Source: CAWHXG01 sp963833235
Lineage (GTDB): Bacteria; Pseudomonadota; Alphaproteobacteria; Rhodobacterales; Rhodobacteraceae
Direction of reading: 5' to 3'
DNA length: 64,000 nt
Assembly (NCBI GenBank): GCA_963833235.1
Contig: CAWHXG010000001.1
Location: forward strand, 1,364,001 to 1,428,000
This document shows, piece by piece, positions 51,695 through 60,591 of this stretch. Numbering within the stretch: position 1 is the first letter of the stretch; the number at the start of each line of letters is the position of its first letter. A program made the position numbers and the translations under genes. The notes beneath the pieces were generated by a model. That model searched no databases. It saw nothing but the letters and a program-made list of their open reading frames with translations, and was not told where the DNA came from.

Positions 51695-52182
51695 GGCTTG
51701 GCGAGCCTGTCGCCGAACGCCTGGAAGACCGCGCGATACGTTTCCTGCTTGAACGGCACGATCCGCGAAAGCACATCGGCGGGCGTCATCCAGCGCCAGC
51801 GGGAGAATTCGGGCTCTGCGGTGGCGATGTCGATGGCGTCGTCGGCGCCGTCGAACCGCAGCAGGAACCAGAGCTGGGTCTGCCCGCGGAACCGACCGCC
51901 CCAGAGCTTCGGCACGAGGTCGTGCGGCAGCTCGTAGGGGATCCACTCGGAGGTTTCCGCCTCGACAGTGACGAGATCGGCGGTCACGCCGGTCTCCTCC
52001 ATCAGCTCGCGGAGGGCAGCCGCGCGGGGATCCTCGCCACGGTCGATCCCGCCCTGGGGCATTTGCCAGGCGGGGCCGGGGTTGTCGATCCGCTGCGCGG
52101 CGAAGACCAGCCCCCGCGGGTTTGCCAGCACGATGCCGACACAGGGTCGATAGGGCAGGGCGGCGATCTGCTCGGGCGTCAT
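51691..52182 (-). CDS. rppH: RppH, RNA pyrophosphohydrolase (Nudix)
   Basis: RppH removes pyrophosphate from 5'-triphosphorylated RNA, starting mRNA decay. The 163-residue product has a complete Nudix box, G-GIDRGEDPRAAALRELMEETGV (about residues 43-66), within the RppH/YgdP pattern YRPCVGIVLAN...WQMPQGGID. The C-terminal FSRWRWMTPADVLSRIVPFKQ is also typical. It lies downstream of ctpA in the same direction (63 nt), and its stop shares CTAG with the convergent lipoprotein gene. Confidence 0.94.
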   Translation of the reverse strand: MTPEQIAALPYRPCVGIVLANPRGLVFAAQRIDNPGPAWQMPQGGIDRGEDPRAAALRELMEETGVTADLVTVEAETSEWIPYELPHDLVPKLWGGRFRGQTQLWFLLRFDGADDAIDIATAEPEFSRWRWMTPADVLSRIVPFKQETYRAVFQAFGDRLAKP

Positions 52183-52245
52183 GGGGATGGTCCGGTCGGA
52201 AAGGGGGCAGCCCGGCAGGGCGGGCCACCCCCATATTTCAAGGCA

Positions 52246-53604
52246 TCATTCCCCGGGGCGGAAGGCCGAGAGACCTTTCAGGATGTCGATGGCGTAAGCC
52301 AGCTGGTAATCCTCGACCCTGAGCGCCGCGGCCTCTTCGGCGCGGGTGCGGTTGTCTTCGATCTGCTGGACCTCGTCGTCGGTCAGGCTGTCGTTCTCGA
52401 GGCTGCCGCGCAGATCGCGCTCGGTGCGCAGGCGCGGCACCACGGTGGTGGTCTCTTCCTCCTCCTCGGCGTCGGGCGCGTTGGGATCGGTCCGCGGCTG
52501 CTCCACGATGATGTCGGGCGAAACGCCGATGGCCTGGATCGAGCGGCCCGAGGGCGTGTAGTACCGCGCGGTGGTCAGCCGCATCGCGCCGTCGCCGCGC
52601 AGCGGCATGACCGTCTGGACGGAGCCCTTGCCGAAGCTCGTGGTGCCCACGACGATGGCGCGGCGGTGGTCCTGCAGGGCGCCGGCGACGATCTCGGAGG
52701 CGCTGGCGGAGCCGCCGTTGATCAGCACCACGATGGGCTTGCCCTCGGTCAGGTCGCCCTCGGTGGCATTGTAGCGCTCGCTGTCCTGCAGGTCGCGGCC
52801 ACGCTGCGAGACGATCTCGCCGGCATCGAGGAACGCGTCGCTCACGCGGATCGCCTGGGTCAGCAAGCCCCCGGGATTGTTGCGCAAATCCAGCACGAAA
52901 CCGTTGACGTTGTCCATCCCGCCGAGGTTCTCGACCGCTTCCTGCAGGCCGCTCTCGAGGTTGGGATAGGTCTGGTCGTTGAAGGTGGTGACCCGCAGCA
53001 CGACCGTGTCGCCCTGCTCGCGGACGCGGACGGCGGTGAGCTTGATGGTGTCGCGGGTGATCGTGACGTCGAAGGGTTCGTCGATGTCTTCGCGGACGAC
53101 GGTGATGACGATGTCGGAGCCGACGGGGCCGCGCATCATGTCGACCGCCTCGTCGAGGGTCAGGCCCAGCACGCCCTCGCCGTCGACATGGGTGATGAAG
53201 TCGCCGGATTCGATGCCGGCCTCGTCGGCGGGGGTGCCGTCGATGGGCGAGACGACCTTGACGAAGCCGTCCTCGAGCGTGACTTCGATGCCGAGGCCGC
53301 CGAATTCGCCGCGGGTCTGGACGCGCATGTCGTTGGCGTCGTCGGGCGACAGATAGCTGGAATGCGGATCGAGCGACGTCAGCATGCCGTCGATGGCGGC
53401 TTCGATCAGCTCGGATTCGTCAACCTCTTCAACGTATTGCGCGCGGATACGCTCGAAGATGTCGCCGAAGAGGTCGAGCTGTTCGTAGACCGAGGCGGAG
53501 CCGCCGTTCTCCTGCGCCAGGAGCGGGCCGGCCAGCTGGGAGGTGACCAGCGCGCCTGCCAGGATGCCGCCCGCGGCGGCCGTTGCGAAGGATTTCAGTG
53601 CCAT
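52246..53604 (-). CDS. ctpA: CtpA, carboxyl-terminal processing protease (S41)
   Basis: A periplasmic serine protease with PDZ domain that trims proteins and helps peptidoglycan turnover. The 452-residue precursor has a signal peptide (about residues 1-31). The PDZ domain spans about residues 90-180 (GEFGGLGIEVTLEDGFVKVVSP). The catalytic core has Ser in NGGSASASEIVAGALQDH (about residue 315) and Lys in GTTSFGKGSVQTV (about residue 340). An acidic C-terminal stretch (DAEEEEETTTV) is unusual. A long non-coding region with repeats precedes it. Confidence 0.95.
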   Translation of the reverse strand: MALKSFATAAAGGILAGALVTSQLAGPLLAQENGGSASVYEQLDLFGDIFERIRAQYVEEVDESELIEAAIDGMLTSLDPHSSYLSPDDANDMRVQTRGEFGGLGIEVTLEDGFVKVVSPIDGTPADEAGIESGDFITHVDGEGVLGLTLDEAVDMMRGPVGSDIVITVVREDIDEPFDVTITRDTIKLTAVRVREQGDTVVLRVTTFNDQTYPNLESGLQEAVENLGGMDNVNGFVLDLRNNPGGLLTQAIRVSDAFLDAGEIVSQRGRDLQDSERYNATEGDLTEGKPIVVLINGGSASASEIVAGALQDHRRAIVVGTTSFGKGSVQTVMPLRGDGAMRLTTARYYTPSGRSIQAIGVSPDIIVEQPRTDPNAPDAEEEEETTTVVPRLRTERDLRGSLENDSLTDDEVQQIEDNRTRAEEAAALRVEDYQLAYAIDILKGLSAFRPGE

Positions 53605-54122
53605 TCACGTCCTTTCCGACCGCCTGTGCCGCAGGGACGCGGCGCCGGTCACATGCCAGTTCGAGGGACCATATAAGGCGCTTCGGCCGGGGGCCAGCGG
53701 CACCGGCAGGGCGGCGGGGCGCAACTTGCCGTGTGCGCGGCGCGAGGCGGATGGGGCGGATTCCGAGTGTCGGCGCGGCGTCGGCTTTCGGTCGGCTTTC
53801 TGTCGGACCCCTGCGCGCGGTCTGCCGCGGTATGCGCAACAGGGCGGGGGGGGGGGGGGGAGGCGGTGTCCGGCGCGGACCGGCCCGCTCATGACCTTCG
53901 CTTCCGGCCGAGCCATTTTGCCGGGTCTCCGGGCCCCGCATTCGAACCGCACCACGAGATAGCCGAGCTCCCGACCGCCCTCGATGGGGCTTGCGCGTGG
54001 CGTCATCGCAACCTCGCCCCGCCCGACCGGCGAACCTTCCCGCTGCCGCCCGGGAGGCTCGTCGCGGCGGGGCGGTTTCCCTTGATCCTGCACGTGCCCC
54101 GCGCGGTGACCGGAGCACCCGG
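53605..54122. other. 518-nt non-coding gap between ctpA and the GH13 gene
   Basis: No convincing gene on either strand. Contents: the 78-nt CCGAC element (53,763-53,840, minus), and a run of 15 G (53,846-53,860). In the Rhodobacterales I know, a murein hydrolase activator (EnvC/M23 peptidase) usually sits between gpmI and ctpA; no trace of it is recognisable here. The whole plus strand can be read as long open frames, but these are low-complexity Arg/Ala/Gly and are not believed. Confidence 0.7.
53763..53840 (-). repeat. 78-nt element with four 11-bp CCGAC units, copy upstream of ctpA
   Basis: On the minus strand: GTTGCG, then CGCGCGCAGGGGT ending at position 34, then four CCGAC units (plus-strand GTCGG at 53,802, 53,791, 53,780 and 53,769), exactly 11 bp apart. 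It aligns without gaps to 33,303-33,380, and in both copies the units point toward the downstream gene (bchZ, ctpA). A 15-G run lies just outside. Confidence 0.8.
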
Positions 54123-55700
54123 CTAGACGACGGTGATGCGGCCCTCGTTCGGAGCGAGGGTGACCGGCTCCACCTTCCGCCCGGCCCGTGTCGAGAGAAG
54201 CGGGATACCGGCGTCCGGGATGCGAGTGGGCCGGTCGGAGAAGTTCAGCGCCACCCGGAGCGTGCGGCCACCGGCAGTTCGCTCGAAGACGTAGGCGTCG
54301 TCCGTCACCGTCACCGTCCGGTAGGCGCCGGTGGTGAGGGCCGGTTCGGCGCGGCGGAGCTTCAGAAGCGCGCGGTAGAGGGTGAGCATCGAGGCGGGAT
54401 CGTCCGATTGCTCGGCGACGCTCCGGCCCGGCGCCATGTCGATGGGCAGCCAGGGCGTGCCGGTGGTGAAGCCCGCGCCGGGGCCCTGCGACCAGGCGAG
54501 GGGGGTGCGCACCGGGTCGCGGCCGAGGCCCTGGCCGGGGACGTTGCGCTCCCACGGGTCGACCACGCGGTCGGGCGGGATCGGCACGTTCTGCATCCCC
54601 AGCTCCTCGCCCTGGTAGATCGTAGGGGTGCCGCGCAGCGTCAGCAGCAGCATCGCCGCCAGCCGCGCCTGGGCTGGGCCGACCCGGCTGGCGATGCGCG
54701 GGCGGTCGTGGTTGCCAAGCACCCAGTTGGGCCAGGCGCCCGGCGGCAGCGCGGCCTCGTAGCGCTCTACCAGATCGGCGATGACCCGGGGCTGCCATTC
54801 CGCCCCGATGAGCTGGAAGTTGAAGGGCAGCTGGAAGCCGCCCAGATCGGGGCCGTAATAGGCGAGCACCTGATCGAGCCGCCCGTAGGCCTCGCCGATG
54901 AGCAGCCGCTCGGGCGCGTAGCTGCGGGCGATGGCGCGCATCTCGGCGGCGATGGCGAAGGTTTCCGGCTGGTGCTGGGTATACTGGCCAAGATGGCTGC
55001 GGGCGGGGCCCATGGCGGGCGCCCAATCGGGGTTCGGCGGGTTGTCGCGGAACTGGTCGTCGGGCGTCAGGTGTTCGACGGCATCGATGCGGAAGCCGTC
55101 GACGCCCCGGTCGAACCAGAAGCGCATGGCGTCGTAGAGGGCCGCGCGCACCGCCGGGTTGCGCCAGTTCAGGGCCGGCTGCCGGGGGAGGTACATGTTG
55201 AGGTAGTACTGGCCAGTCGGCGCGTCCCACGTCCAGGCGGGGCCGCTGAACTCGCTGATCCAGTTGTTGGGCGGGCCGCCATCCGGGCCGGGATCGCGCC
55301 AGACGTACCAGTCGCGCCGGGCGGCATCGCGGGCGGCGCGGGCCTCGACGAACCAGGGGTGCAGATCGGAGGTGTGACTGGGGACGAAGTCCATCAGCAG
55401 CCTGAGGCCGCCGGCATGGGCGGCGGCGAGCAGGCGGTCGAAGTCGGCGAGGGTGCCGAAGGTCGGGTCGATGCCGCAATAGTCGGTGATGTCGTAGCCG
55501 AAATCTGCCATGGGCGAGGGATAGACGGGCGAGACCCAGAGCGCGTCGACCCCGAGGGCGGCGAGGTGGGGCAGCCGGCGCTCGATGCCGGCGAGGTCGC
55601 CGACGCCGTCGCCGTCGCTGTCCATGAAGGAGCGCGGATAGACCTGGTAGACAGTGCCGGATTGCCACCATTCGGCGGCGGGATGGGGCGTGTCGGTCAT
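54123..55700 (-). CDS. GH13 alpha-glucosidase/oligo-glucosidase
   Basis: A glycoside hydrolase of family 13, probably an alpha-glucosidase or trehalose/oligo-1,6-glucosidase-type enzyme. The 525-residue product shows the conserved regions: DFVPSHTSD (about residue 100), GFRIDAVEHL with the nucleophile Asp (about residue 195), LLIGEAYG with the acid Glu (about residue 254) and VLGNHDRPR (about residue 320). WWQSGTVYQVYPRSF at the N-terminus is the oligosaccharide-hydrolase start. No signal peptide, so cytoplasmic. The ATG overlaps the gpmI stop (ATGA). Substrate cannot be decided from sequence. Confidence 0.92.
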   Translation of the reverse strand: MTDTPHPAAEWWQSGTVYQVYPRSFMDSDGDGVGDLAGIERRLPHLAALGVDALWVSPVYPSPMADFGYDITDYCGIDPTFGTLADFDRLLAAAHAGGLRLLMDFVPSHTSDLHPWFVEARAARDAARRDWYVWRDPGPDGGPPNNWISEFSGPAWTWDAPTGQYYLNMYLPRQPALNWRNPAVRAALYDAMRFWFDRGVDGFRIDAVEHLTPDDQFRDNPPNPDWAPAMGPARSHLGQYTQHQPETFAIAAEMRAIARSYAPERLLIGEAYGRLDQVLAYYGPDLGGFQLPFNFQLIGAEWQPRVIADLVERYEAALPPGAWPNWVLGNHDRPRIASRVGPAQARLAAMLLLTLRGTPTIYQGEELGMQNVPIPPDRVVDPWERNVPGQGLGRDPVRTPLAWSQGPGAGFTTGTPWLPIDMAPGRSVAEQSDDPASMLTLYRALLKLRRAEPALTTGAYRTVTVTDDAYVFERTAGGRTLRVALNFSDRPTRIPDAGIPLLSTRAGRKVEPVTLAPNEGRITVV

Positions 55701-57229
55701 GGCATCTCGATCAGGGTCTGGCCGGTCATCTCGGGCGGTTGTTCCAGGCCCATAAGCTGCAGCAGGGTCGGGGCGAGGTCGGCGAGGCGGCCGCCGCTGC
55801 GCAGGTGCGCGCCCTCCGGGCCGCCTGCGAGGATGACGGGGACGGGGTTGAGCGTGTGGGCGGTGTGGGGGGCGCCGGTGACGGGGTCGGTCATGGTTTC
55901 GCAATTGCCATGGTCGGCGGTGAGGATCATGGCGCCGCCGGCCTCATGCAGCGCGGCGACGACACGGCCGAGGCCCGCGTCGACCGCCTCGCAGGCGGCG
56001 ATGGCGGCCTTGAGGTCGCCGGTATGGCCGACCATGTCGGGGTTGGCGTAGTTGGCGACGATCAGGTCGTAGCCGGCACGGATGGCCTCGACGAGGCGGT
56101 CGGTCACCTCGGCGCAGGACATCTCGGGCTGCAGGTCGTAGGTGGCGACCTTGGGGGATTGCGGCATGGCGCGGTCCTCGCCCGGCTCCGGCGCCTCCTT
56201 GCCGCCGTTGAGGAAGAAGGTGACGTGCGGGTACTTCTCGGTCTCCGCGAGGCGGAACTGTCGCAGGCCGTGGGCGGCGACCCAGGCGCCGAGCGTGTTC
56301 CCGAGGTCGCGCGGCGGGAACATGGCGGGCATCCATTGCGCGTGATCGGTGGAGTATTCGACCATGCCGAGGAGCGCGGCCCAGGCGGGGCGGCCGGAGA
56401 CGTCGAAGGCCGCGAAGCCGGGCTGGGCGAGGCTGCGGAGGATCTCGCGGGCGCGGTCGGCGCGGAAGTTGAGGCAGAAGACGCCGTCGCCGTCCGCCGC
56501 GCCGGGGTACGCGCCGATGATCGTGGCGGGCACGAACTCGTCGGTCTGGCCGGCGGCCCAGGCCCGGGCGACGGCGGTGGCGGCGTCGGGGGCGGTGGCG
56601 GCGCCCTGGCCGCGGACGATCGCGTCGTAGGCCGTCTGCACGCGTTCCCAGCGGTTGTCGCGGTCCATGGCCCAGTAGCGGCCGGTGACGGTGGCGATGC
56701 GGGCGCCCTGCGGCAGGCCGGAGTCCAAGGCGGCGAGGTAGGCGTCGGCGGATTTCGGCGGCACGTCGCGGCCATCGGTGAGGGCGTGGAGCGCGACGGG
56801 CACGCCGGCGGCGGTCAGCGCCCGGGCGGCGGCGAGGATGTGGGTGAGGTGGCCATGCACCCCGCCATCCGAGGCGACGCCGATGAGATGCGCGGTGCCG
56901 CCGGTTTCCCGGAGTTTGGCGGCGAAGGCGGCGAGGGCGGGATTGGCGGCGAAGCTGCCGTCCTCGACGGCGAGGTCGATCTGGCCGAGATCCATGGCGA
57001 CGACCCGGCCCGCGCCGATATTGGTATGCCCGACCTCGGAATTGCCCATCTGGCCCGAGGGCAGCCCCACATCGGGGCCGTGGGTGATGAGTGTGGCGTT
57101 CGGGCAGCCCTGCATCAGCCCGTCGAAGACAGGCGTTCGGGCGAGGGCGGGGGCGTTGGCCTCGCGCTGGGCGCGCAGGCCCCATCCGTCGAGGATGCAC
57201 AGGACGACGGGCCTGGGGACGGCGGGCAT
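55697..57229 (-). CDS. gpmI: GpmI, 2,3-bisphosphoglycerate-independent phosphoglycerate mutase
   Basis: A two-metal (Mn) alkaline-phosphatase-superfamily mutase of glycolysis. The 510-residue product has CILDGWG (metal ligand Asp, about residue 14), the phosphoserine loop GQMGNSEVGH (about residue 60), and the C-terminal metal sites ANPDMVGHTGD and TADHGNCE. The start is the ATG at 57,229. It lies between rlmH and the GH13 gene in the rsfS-rlmH-gpmI run; a 295-nt gap with strong hairpins separates it from rlmH. Confidence 0.96.
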   Translation of the reverse strand: MPAVPRPVVLCILDGWGLRAQREANAPALARTPVFDGLMQGCPNATLITHGPDVGLPSGQMGNSEVGHTNIGAGRVVAMDLGQIDLAVEDGSFAANPALAAFAAKLRETGGTAHLIGVASDGGVHGHLTHILAAARALTAAGVPVALHALTDGRDVPPKSADAYLAALDSGLPQGARIATVTGRYWAMDRDNRWERVQTAYDAIVRGQGAATAPDAATAVARAWAAGQTDEFVPATIIGAYPGAADGDGVFCLNFRADRAREILRSLAQPGFAAFDVSGRPAWAALLGMVEYSTDHAQWMPAMFPPRDLGNTLGAWVAAHGLRQFRLAETEKYPHVTFFLNGGKEAPEPGEDRAMPQSPKVATYDLQPEMSCAEVTDRLVEAIRAGYDLIVANYANPDMVGHTGDLKAAIAACEAVDAGLGRVVAALHEAGGAMILTADHGNCETMTDPVTGAPHTAHTLNPVPVILAGGPEGAHLRSGGRLADLAPTLLQLMGLEQPPEMTGQTLIEMP

Positions 57230-57320
57230 GGCGGTGGCTCCTCTTGGCGTCTGCGGTCGGATCGCGGCCGGATCGCGGCCGGTCTAGCATCGCGCCCGAA
57301 CGGGGGACAGGGAAAGGCCG

Positions 57321-57382
57321 CCCCCCCGCACCGCCCCGCCCACCCGCCCGCGGTGCGGGGGGGCTGCCCGCTGCGGGCAGCC
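57321..57382. repeat. Double inverted repeat between rlmH and gpmI
   Basis: A perfect 14-bp stem (57,321-57,334 with 57,350-57,363) around a C-rich loop CCCGCCCACCCGCCC is followed by a 9-bp stem with loop CTG (57,362-57,370 with 57,374-57,382). The loop resembles that of the inverted repeat at 24,556-24,606. It may terminate or stabilise the rsfS-rlmH message. Confidence 0.6.
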
Positions 57383-57524
57383 GGGGCCGCGGAGGGCCGG
57401 GAACGGGCGCCCGGGGCGCGCGATGCGCGAGGGCGGATCGGGGCAGACCTGGCCTGGGCGCAGGATGCGGCGCGCCCGGATGCTCGGTCGTGCCCGAGCG
57501 CGGGAGGGCGGCCGAAGCCCCCCG

Positions 57525-57995
57525 TCAGGCCCGATGGTAGGGCGCGCCGGCGAGGATGGAGGCGCCGCGATAGAGCTGTTCGGCCAGCATGGCGCGGGCC
57601 AGCATGTGCGGCCAGACCATCGCCCCGAACGAGATCACCATGTCGCAGCCCGCGCGAAGCCCCGGATCGAGCCCGTCCGCGCCGCCGATCAGGAATGCCA
57701 GATCGGCGGTGCCCTCATCGCGCCAGATGCCGAGGCGGGCCGCGAAATCGACGGAGGTCATGGTGCTGCCGCGTTCGTCGAGCGCCACGCGCAGGGCGCC
57801 TTCGGGGCAGGCCCTGTCGAGCTTCTCGGCCTCGCCCGCCATGCCGCCGCCAAGCCTGTCCTCGACCTCGGCCATGCGCGCGGGGCCGAGCGAAAGGCCC
57901 CGGCCCAGCCGGTCGAAGCGTTCCAGGTAATCGTCCACCAGCTCGCGTTCCGGCGCGCGGCGAAGCCGGCCGACGGCGCAGATCGTCACCCGCAA
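57525..57995 (-). CDS. rlmH: RlmH, 23S rRNA pseudouridine-1915 N3-methyltransferase
   Basis: A SPOUT-class methyltransferase of the 50S subunit. The 156-residue product starts at a TTG (57,995; RVTICAVGRLRRAPE) in agreement with the family N-terminus; a GTG two codons later is the alternative. The SAM-knot segment AFLIGGADGLDPGLR (about residue 99) and the C-terminal YHRA are intact. It follows rsfS by 3 nt, the widely conserved rsfS-rlmH pair. Confidence 0.95.
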   Translation of the reverse strand: MRVTICAVGRLRRAPERELVDDYLERFDRLGRGLSLGPARMAEVEDRLGGGMAGEAEKLDRACPEGALRVALDERGSTMTSVDFAARLGIWRDEGTADLAFLIGGADGLDPGLRAGCDMVISFGAMVWPHMLARAMLAEQLYRGASILAGAPYHRA

Positions 57996-57998
57996 GGC

Positions 57999-58517
57999 TC
58001 AGGCCGGTCCGGGGGTCCGGTGCGTGCTGCCGGGCTGCCACATCTTCTCGAGCTGGTAGAACTCGCGGACCTCCGGACGGAAGACGTGGATCACCGCGTC
58101 GCCGGCATCGATCAGCACCCAATCGCCCTGGTCCTTGCCCTCGATCCGGGCGGAGATGCCGCAATCGGCCTTCAGCCGCTCGATGAGCTTCTCGGAGATC
58201 GAGGCGACCTGCCGCGACGACCGGCCCGAGGCGATGACCATGTGGTCGGCGATCTCGGAACGGCCGCGCAGGTCGATCGAGACCACGTCTTCGGCCTTGT
58301 CGTCATCGAGCGAAACGAGGATTCGGGCCAGAAGATCGTCGGCGCCGAGGCTGTCCGACCGGTCGATCCGGCTGCGGTCGCGCCCCTCGGATCCCAGCCC
58401 TGGCTGGCCGATCGGAGCGGCGTGTGCGGCCTTGAACGTGGCCGCCGGGACGTTTTGAGACAGGACGGAGCCCTCCCATAAAGCGCGCCTGGATGCCGGC
58501 GCCTGCCCTGTGAACAT
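57999..58517 (-). CDS. rsfS: RsfS (RsfA), ribosomal silencing factor
   Basis: RsfS binds L14 and blocks subunit joining when nutrients are low. The conserved domain occupies about residues 55-165 (LVSLDDDKAEDVVSIDLRG, DHMVIASGRSSRQVASISE, WVLIDAGDAVIHVFRPEVREFY). The ATG at 58,517 gives 172 residues; the first ~45 (MFTGQAPASRRALWEG...) are not part of the domain. Shorter starts lack a standard codon in frame. Divergent from a small lipoprotein gene. Confidence 0.93.
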   Translation of the reverse strand: MFTGQAPASRRALWEGSVLSQNVPAATFKAAHAAPIGQPGLGSEGRDRSRIDRSDSLGADDLLARILVSLDDDKAEDVVSIDLRGRSEIADHMVIASGRSSRQVASISEKLIERLKADCGISARIEGKDQGDWVLIDAGDAVIHVFRPEVREFYQLEKMWQPGSTHRTPGPA

Positions 58518-58686
58518 AGCAGTTTCGGGGCGGCTTTCAAAGGGTCGCGGCCCCCGGCGACGCCGCGCCGTGCGGTAAGGGGGCGGGCGGTCTTCGGCGG
58601 AGTTCTGCCCGTGGCGGGCGGGGGAGGGAACAATTGCGATATTGGCGCGTCGTTCCAGTGTTGCATAAAATTGAATGGAGCCCTCT

Positions 58687-58890
58687 ATGACCCGATCCAA
58701 GACCCTTGCCCCCTTCGCCGCCCTGACCGCCGGCCTTCTGGTCCTGGCAGGCTGCGAAGGTGGCCCGATGATGATGAATTCGGGTACTCCGAGCGATGCG
58801 AGCGTGGAAGGTTCCGCCACCGTCGACGCCACGCCGAGCGGCATCAACGAAGATGCGAATCCCGATGAGGGCAACACCGCCGGCGAGTAG
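58687..58890 (+). CDS. Small lipoprotein, function unknown
   Basis: A 67-residue precursor with a clear lipobox (LLVLAGC, residues ~17-23), giving a ~45-residue mature peptide rich in Ser, Asp, Glu and Gly (ASVEGSATVDATPSGINED). The ATG at 58,687 is 6 nt after GGAG (58,677-58,680); an ATG at 58,675 is part of that ribosome-binding region. It is followed by an intrinsic terminator, so it forms a monocistronic unit. I do not recognise a family. Confidence 0.75.
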   Translation: MTRSKTLAPFAALTAGLLVLAGCEGGPMMMNSGTPSDASVEGSATVDATPSGINEDANPDEGNTAGE

Positions 58891-58937
58891 GCGACAGCGG
58901 CCGTTCGGCCCGCCTTGCGGCCGCCGGCACCACCCCG

Positions 58938-58985
58938 AGGCCCGCGCCCGCCTGGAGACAGGCGGGTCGCGGGCCTTTCGTGTTT
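58938..58985 (+). terminator. Intrinsic terminator after the small lipoprotein
   Basis: AGGCCCGCGCCCGCCT (58,938-58,953) pairs with 58,960-58,976 with one bulged base; loop GGAGAC; followed by TTCGTGTTTTC. Good match to a rho-independent terminator. Confidence 0.8.
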
Positions 58986-59187
58986 TCGCGGACAGGCTTG
59001 ATGCGCGGAGCCGGGCGGACTAAAGCCCGTGGCGTGATCCGGTTCTTCGACATGCGCGACCGCGACCGCCTTCCCTGGCGGTTTCATGCGCCCGCGCTGG
59101 CGCGGCGACGGCGCGGCTGATCCTGCGGCGCAGGTTTCCCGCGCCGTTCGACGAGACCCCGACACGCAGCCGCCCGCGGAGGACGCC

Positions 59188-60591
59188 ATGACCGGCAAGA
59201 CGCTTTACGACAAGATCTGGGATGCCCATCTCGTGCACGAGGCCGAGGACGGGACCAGCCTTCTGTATATCGACCGGCATCTGGTGCACGAGGTGACCAG
59301 CCCGCAGGCCTTCGAGGGGCTGCGGATGGCCGGGCGGCCGGTGCGCGCGCCGGAGCGGACGATTGCCGTGCCGGACCACAACGTGCCCACGACCGAAGGC
59401 CGCGAAGCCGGGATCGAGAACGAGGACAGCCGCATCCAGGTGGAGGCGCTGGACCGCAACGCCCGCGATTTCGGCATCCACTACTACCCCGTCAGCGACA
59501 TCCGCCAGGGGATCGTGCACATCGTTGGGCCGGAGCAGGGCTGGACCCTGCCGGGGATGACGGTGGTCTGCGGCGACAGCCACACCGCGACCCACGGCGC
59601 CTTCGGGGCGCTGGCGCACGGGATCGGCACCAGCGAGGTCGAGCACGTGCTGGCCACGCAGACGCTGATCCAGGCGAAATCGAAGAACATGAAGGTCGAG
59701 GTGACCGGCCGGCTGGCGCCGGGCGTGACCGCCAAGGACATCACGCTGAGCGTCATCGGGCGGACCGGCACGGCGGGCGGCACCGGCCACGTGATCGAGT
59801 ACTGCGGCGAGGCGATCCGCGCGCTGTCGATGGAAGGCCGCATGACCGTGTGCAACATGGCCATCGAGGGCGGCGCGCGGGCCGGGCTGATCGCCCCCGA
59901 CGAGACGACCTTCGCCTACGTGATGGGCCGCCCGCACGCGCCGAAGGGTGCGCAATGGGAGGCCGCGCTCAGCTGGTGGAAGACGCTGCAGAGCGACGAC
60001 GACGCCCATTGGGACAAGGTGGTGACCCTGCGCGGCGAGGATATCGCCCCCGTCGTGACCTGGGGCACCTCGCCCGAGGACGTGCTGCCGATCACCGGCG
60101 TGGTGCCCGATCCGGCCAGCTTCGCCGGCGGCAAGGCCGAGGCGGCGCGGCGCTCGCTGGATTACATGGGCCTGACGCCGGGACAGAAGCTGAGCGAGAT
60201 CGCCATCGACACGGTCTTCATCGGGTCGTGCACGAACGGGCGGATCGAGGATCTGCGCGCCGCGGCCGAGGTGCTGAAGGGCCGCCGGATCAAGGAGGGG
60301 ATGCGGGCGATGGTGGTGCCCGGCTCCGGCCTCGTGCGGCATCAGGCCGAGGAGGAGGGGCTGGCGGACATCTTCAAGGCGGCGGGCTTCGAATGGCGGC
60401 TGGCGGGGTGCTCCATGTGCCTGGCGATGAACCCCGACCAGCTAAGCCCCGGCGAGCGCTGCGCGGCCACCTCGAACCGCAACTTCGAGGGGCGGCAGGG
60501 GCGCGGCGGTCGCACCCACCTGCTGAGCCCGGCGATGGCGGCCGCGGCTTCGGTGACCGGGCGGCTGACGGACGTGCGGGACCCGTTCTGA
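59188..60591 (+). CDS. leuC: LeuC, 3-isopropylmalate dehydratase large subunit
   Basis: The Fe-S subunit of isopropylmalate isomerase in leucine biosynthesis, partner of LeuD (1.1 kb downstream). The 467-residue product has the [4Fe-4S] cysteines in FIGSCTNGRIED (about residue 345) and GCSMCLAMNPD (about residues 407-410), and the aconitase-type VCGDSHTATHGAFG segment. The ATG at 59,188 has GGAGG 7 nt upstream. An in-frame ATG 34 codons earlier lies in low-complexity Arg/Ala sequence and is rejected. Confidence 0.97.
   Translation: MTGKTLYDKIWDAHLVHEAEDGTSLLYIDRHLVHEVTSPQAFEGLRMAGRPVRAPERTIAVPDHNVPTTEGREAGIENEDSRIQVEALDRNARDFGIHYYPVSDIRQGIVHIVGPEQGWTLPGMTVVCGDSHTATHGAFGALAHGIGTSEVEHVLATQTLIQAKSKNMKVEVTGRLAPGVTAKDITLSVIGRTGTAGGTGHVIEYCGEAIRALSMEGRMTVCNMAIEGGARAGLIAPDETTFAYVMGRPHAPKGAQWEAALSWWKTLQSDDDAHWDKVVTLRGEDIAPVVTWGTSPEDVLPITGVVPDPASFAGGKAEAARRSLDYMGLTPGQKLSEIAIDTVFIGSCTNGRIEDLRAAAEVLKGRRIKEGMRAMVVPGSGLVRHQAEEEGLADIFKAAGFEWRLAGCSMCLAMNPDQLSPGERCAATSNRNFEGRQGRGGRTHLLSPAMAAAASVTGRLTDVRDPF

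Noticed and set aside
58635..58671. Sigma-70 promoter TTGGCG-N18-TAAAAT before the 58,687 lipoprotein gene
   Set aside because: The implied transcription start would fall on the ribosome binding site, leaving almost no leader; not listed.
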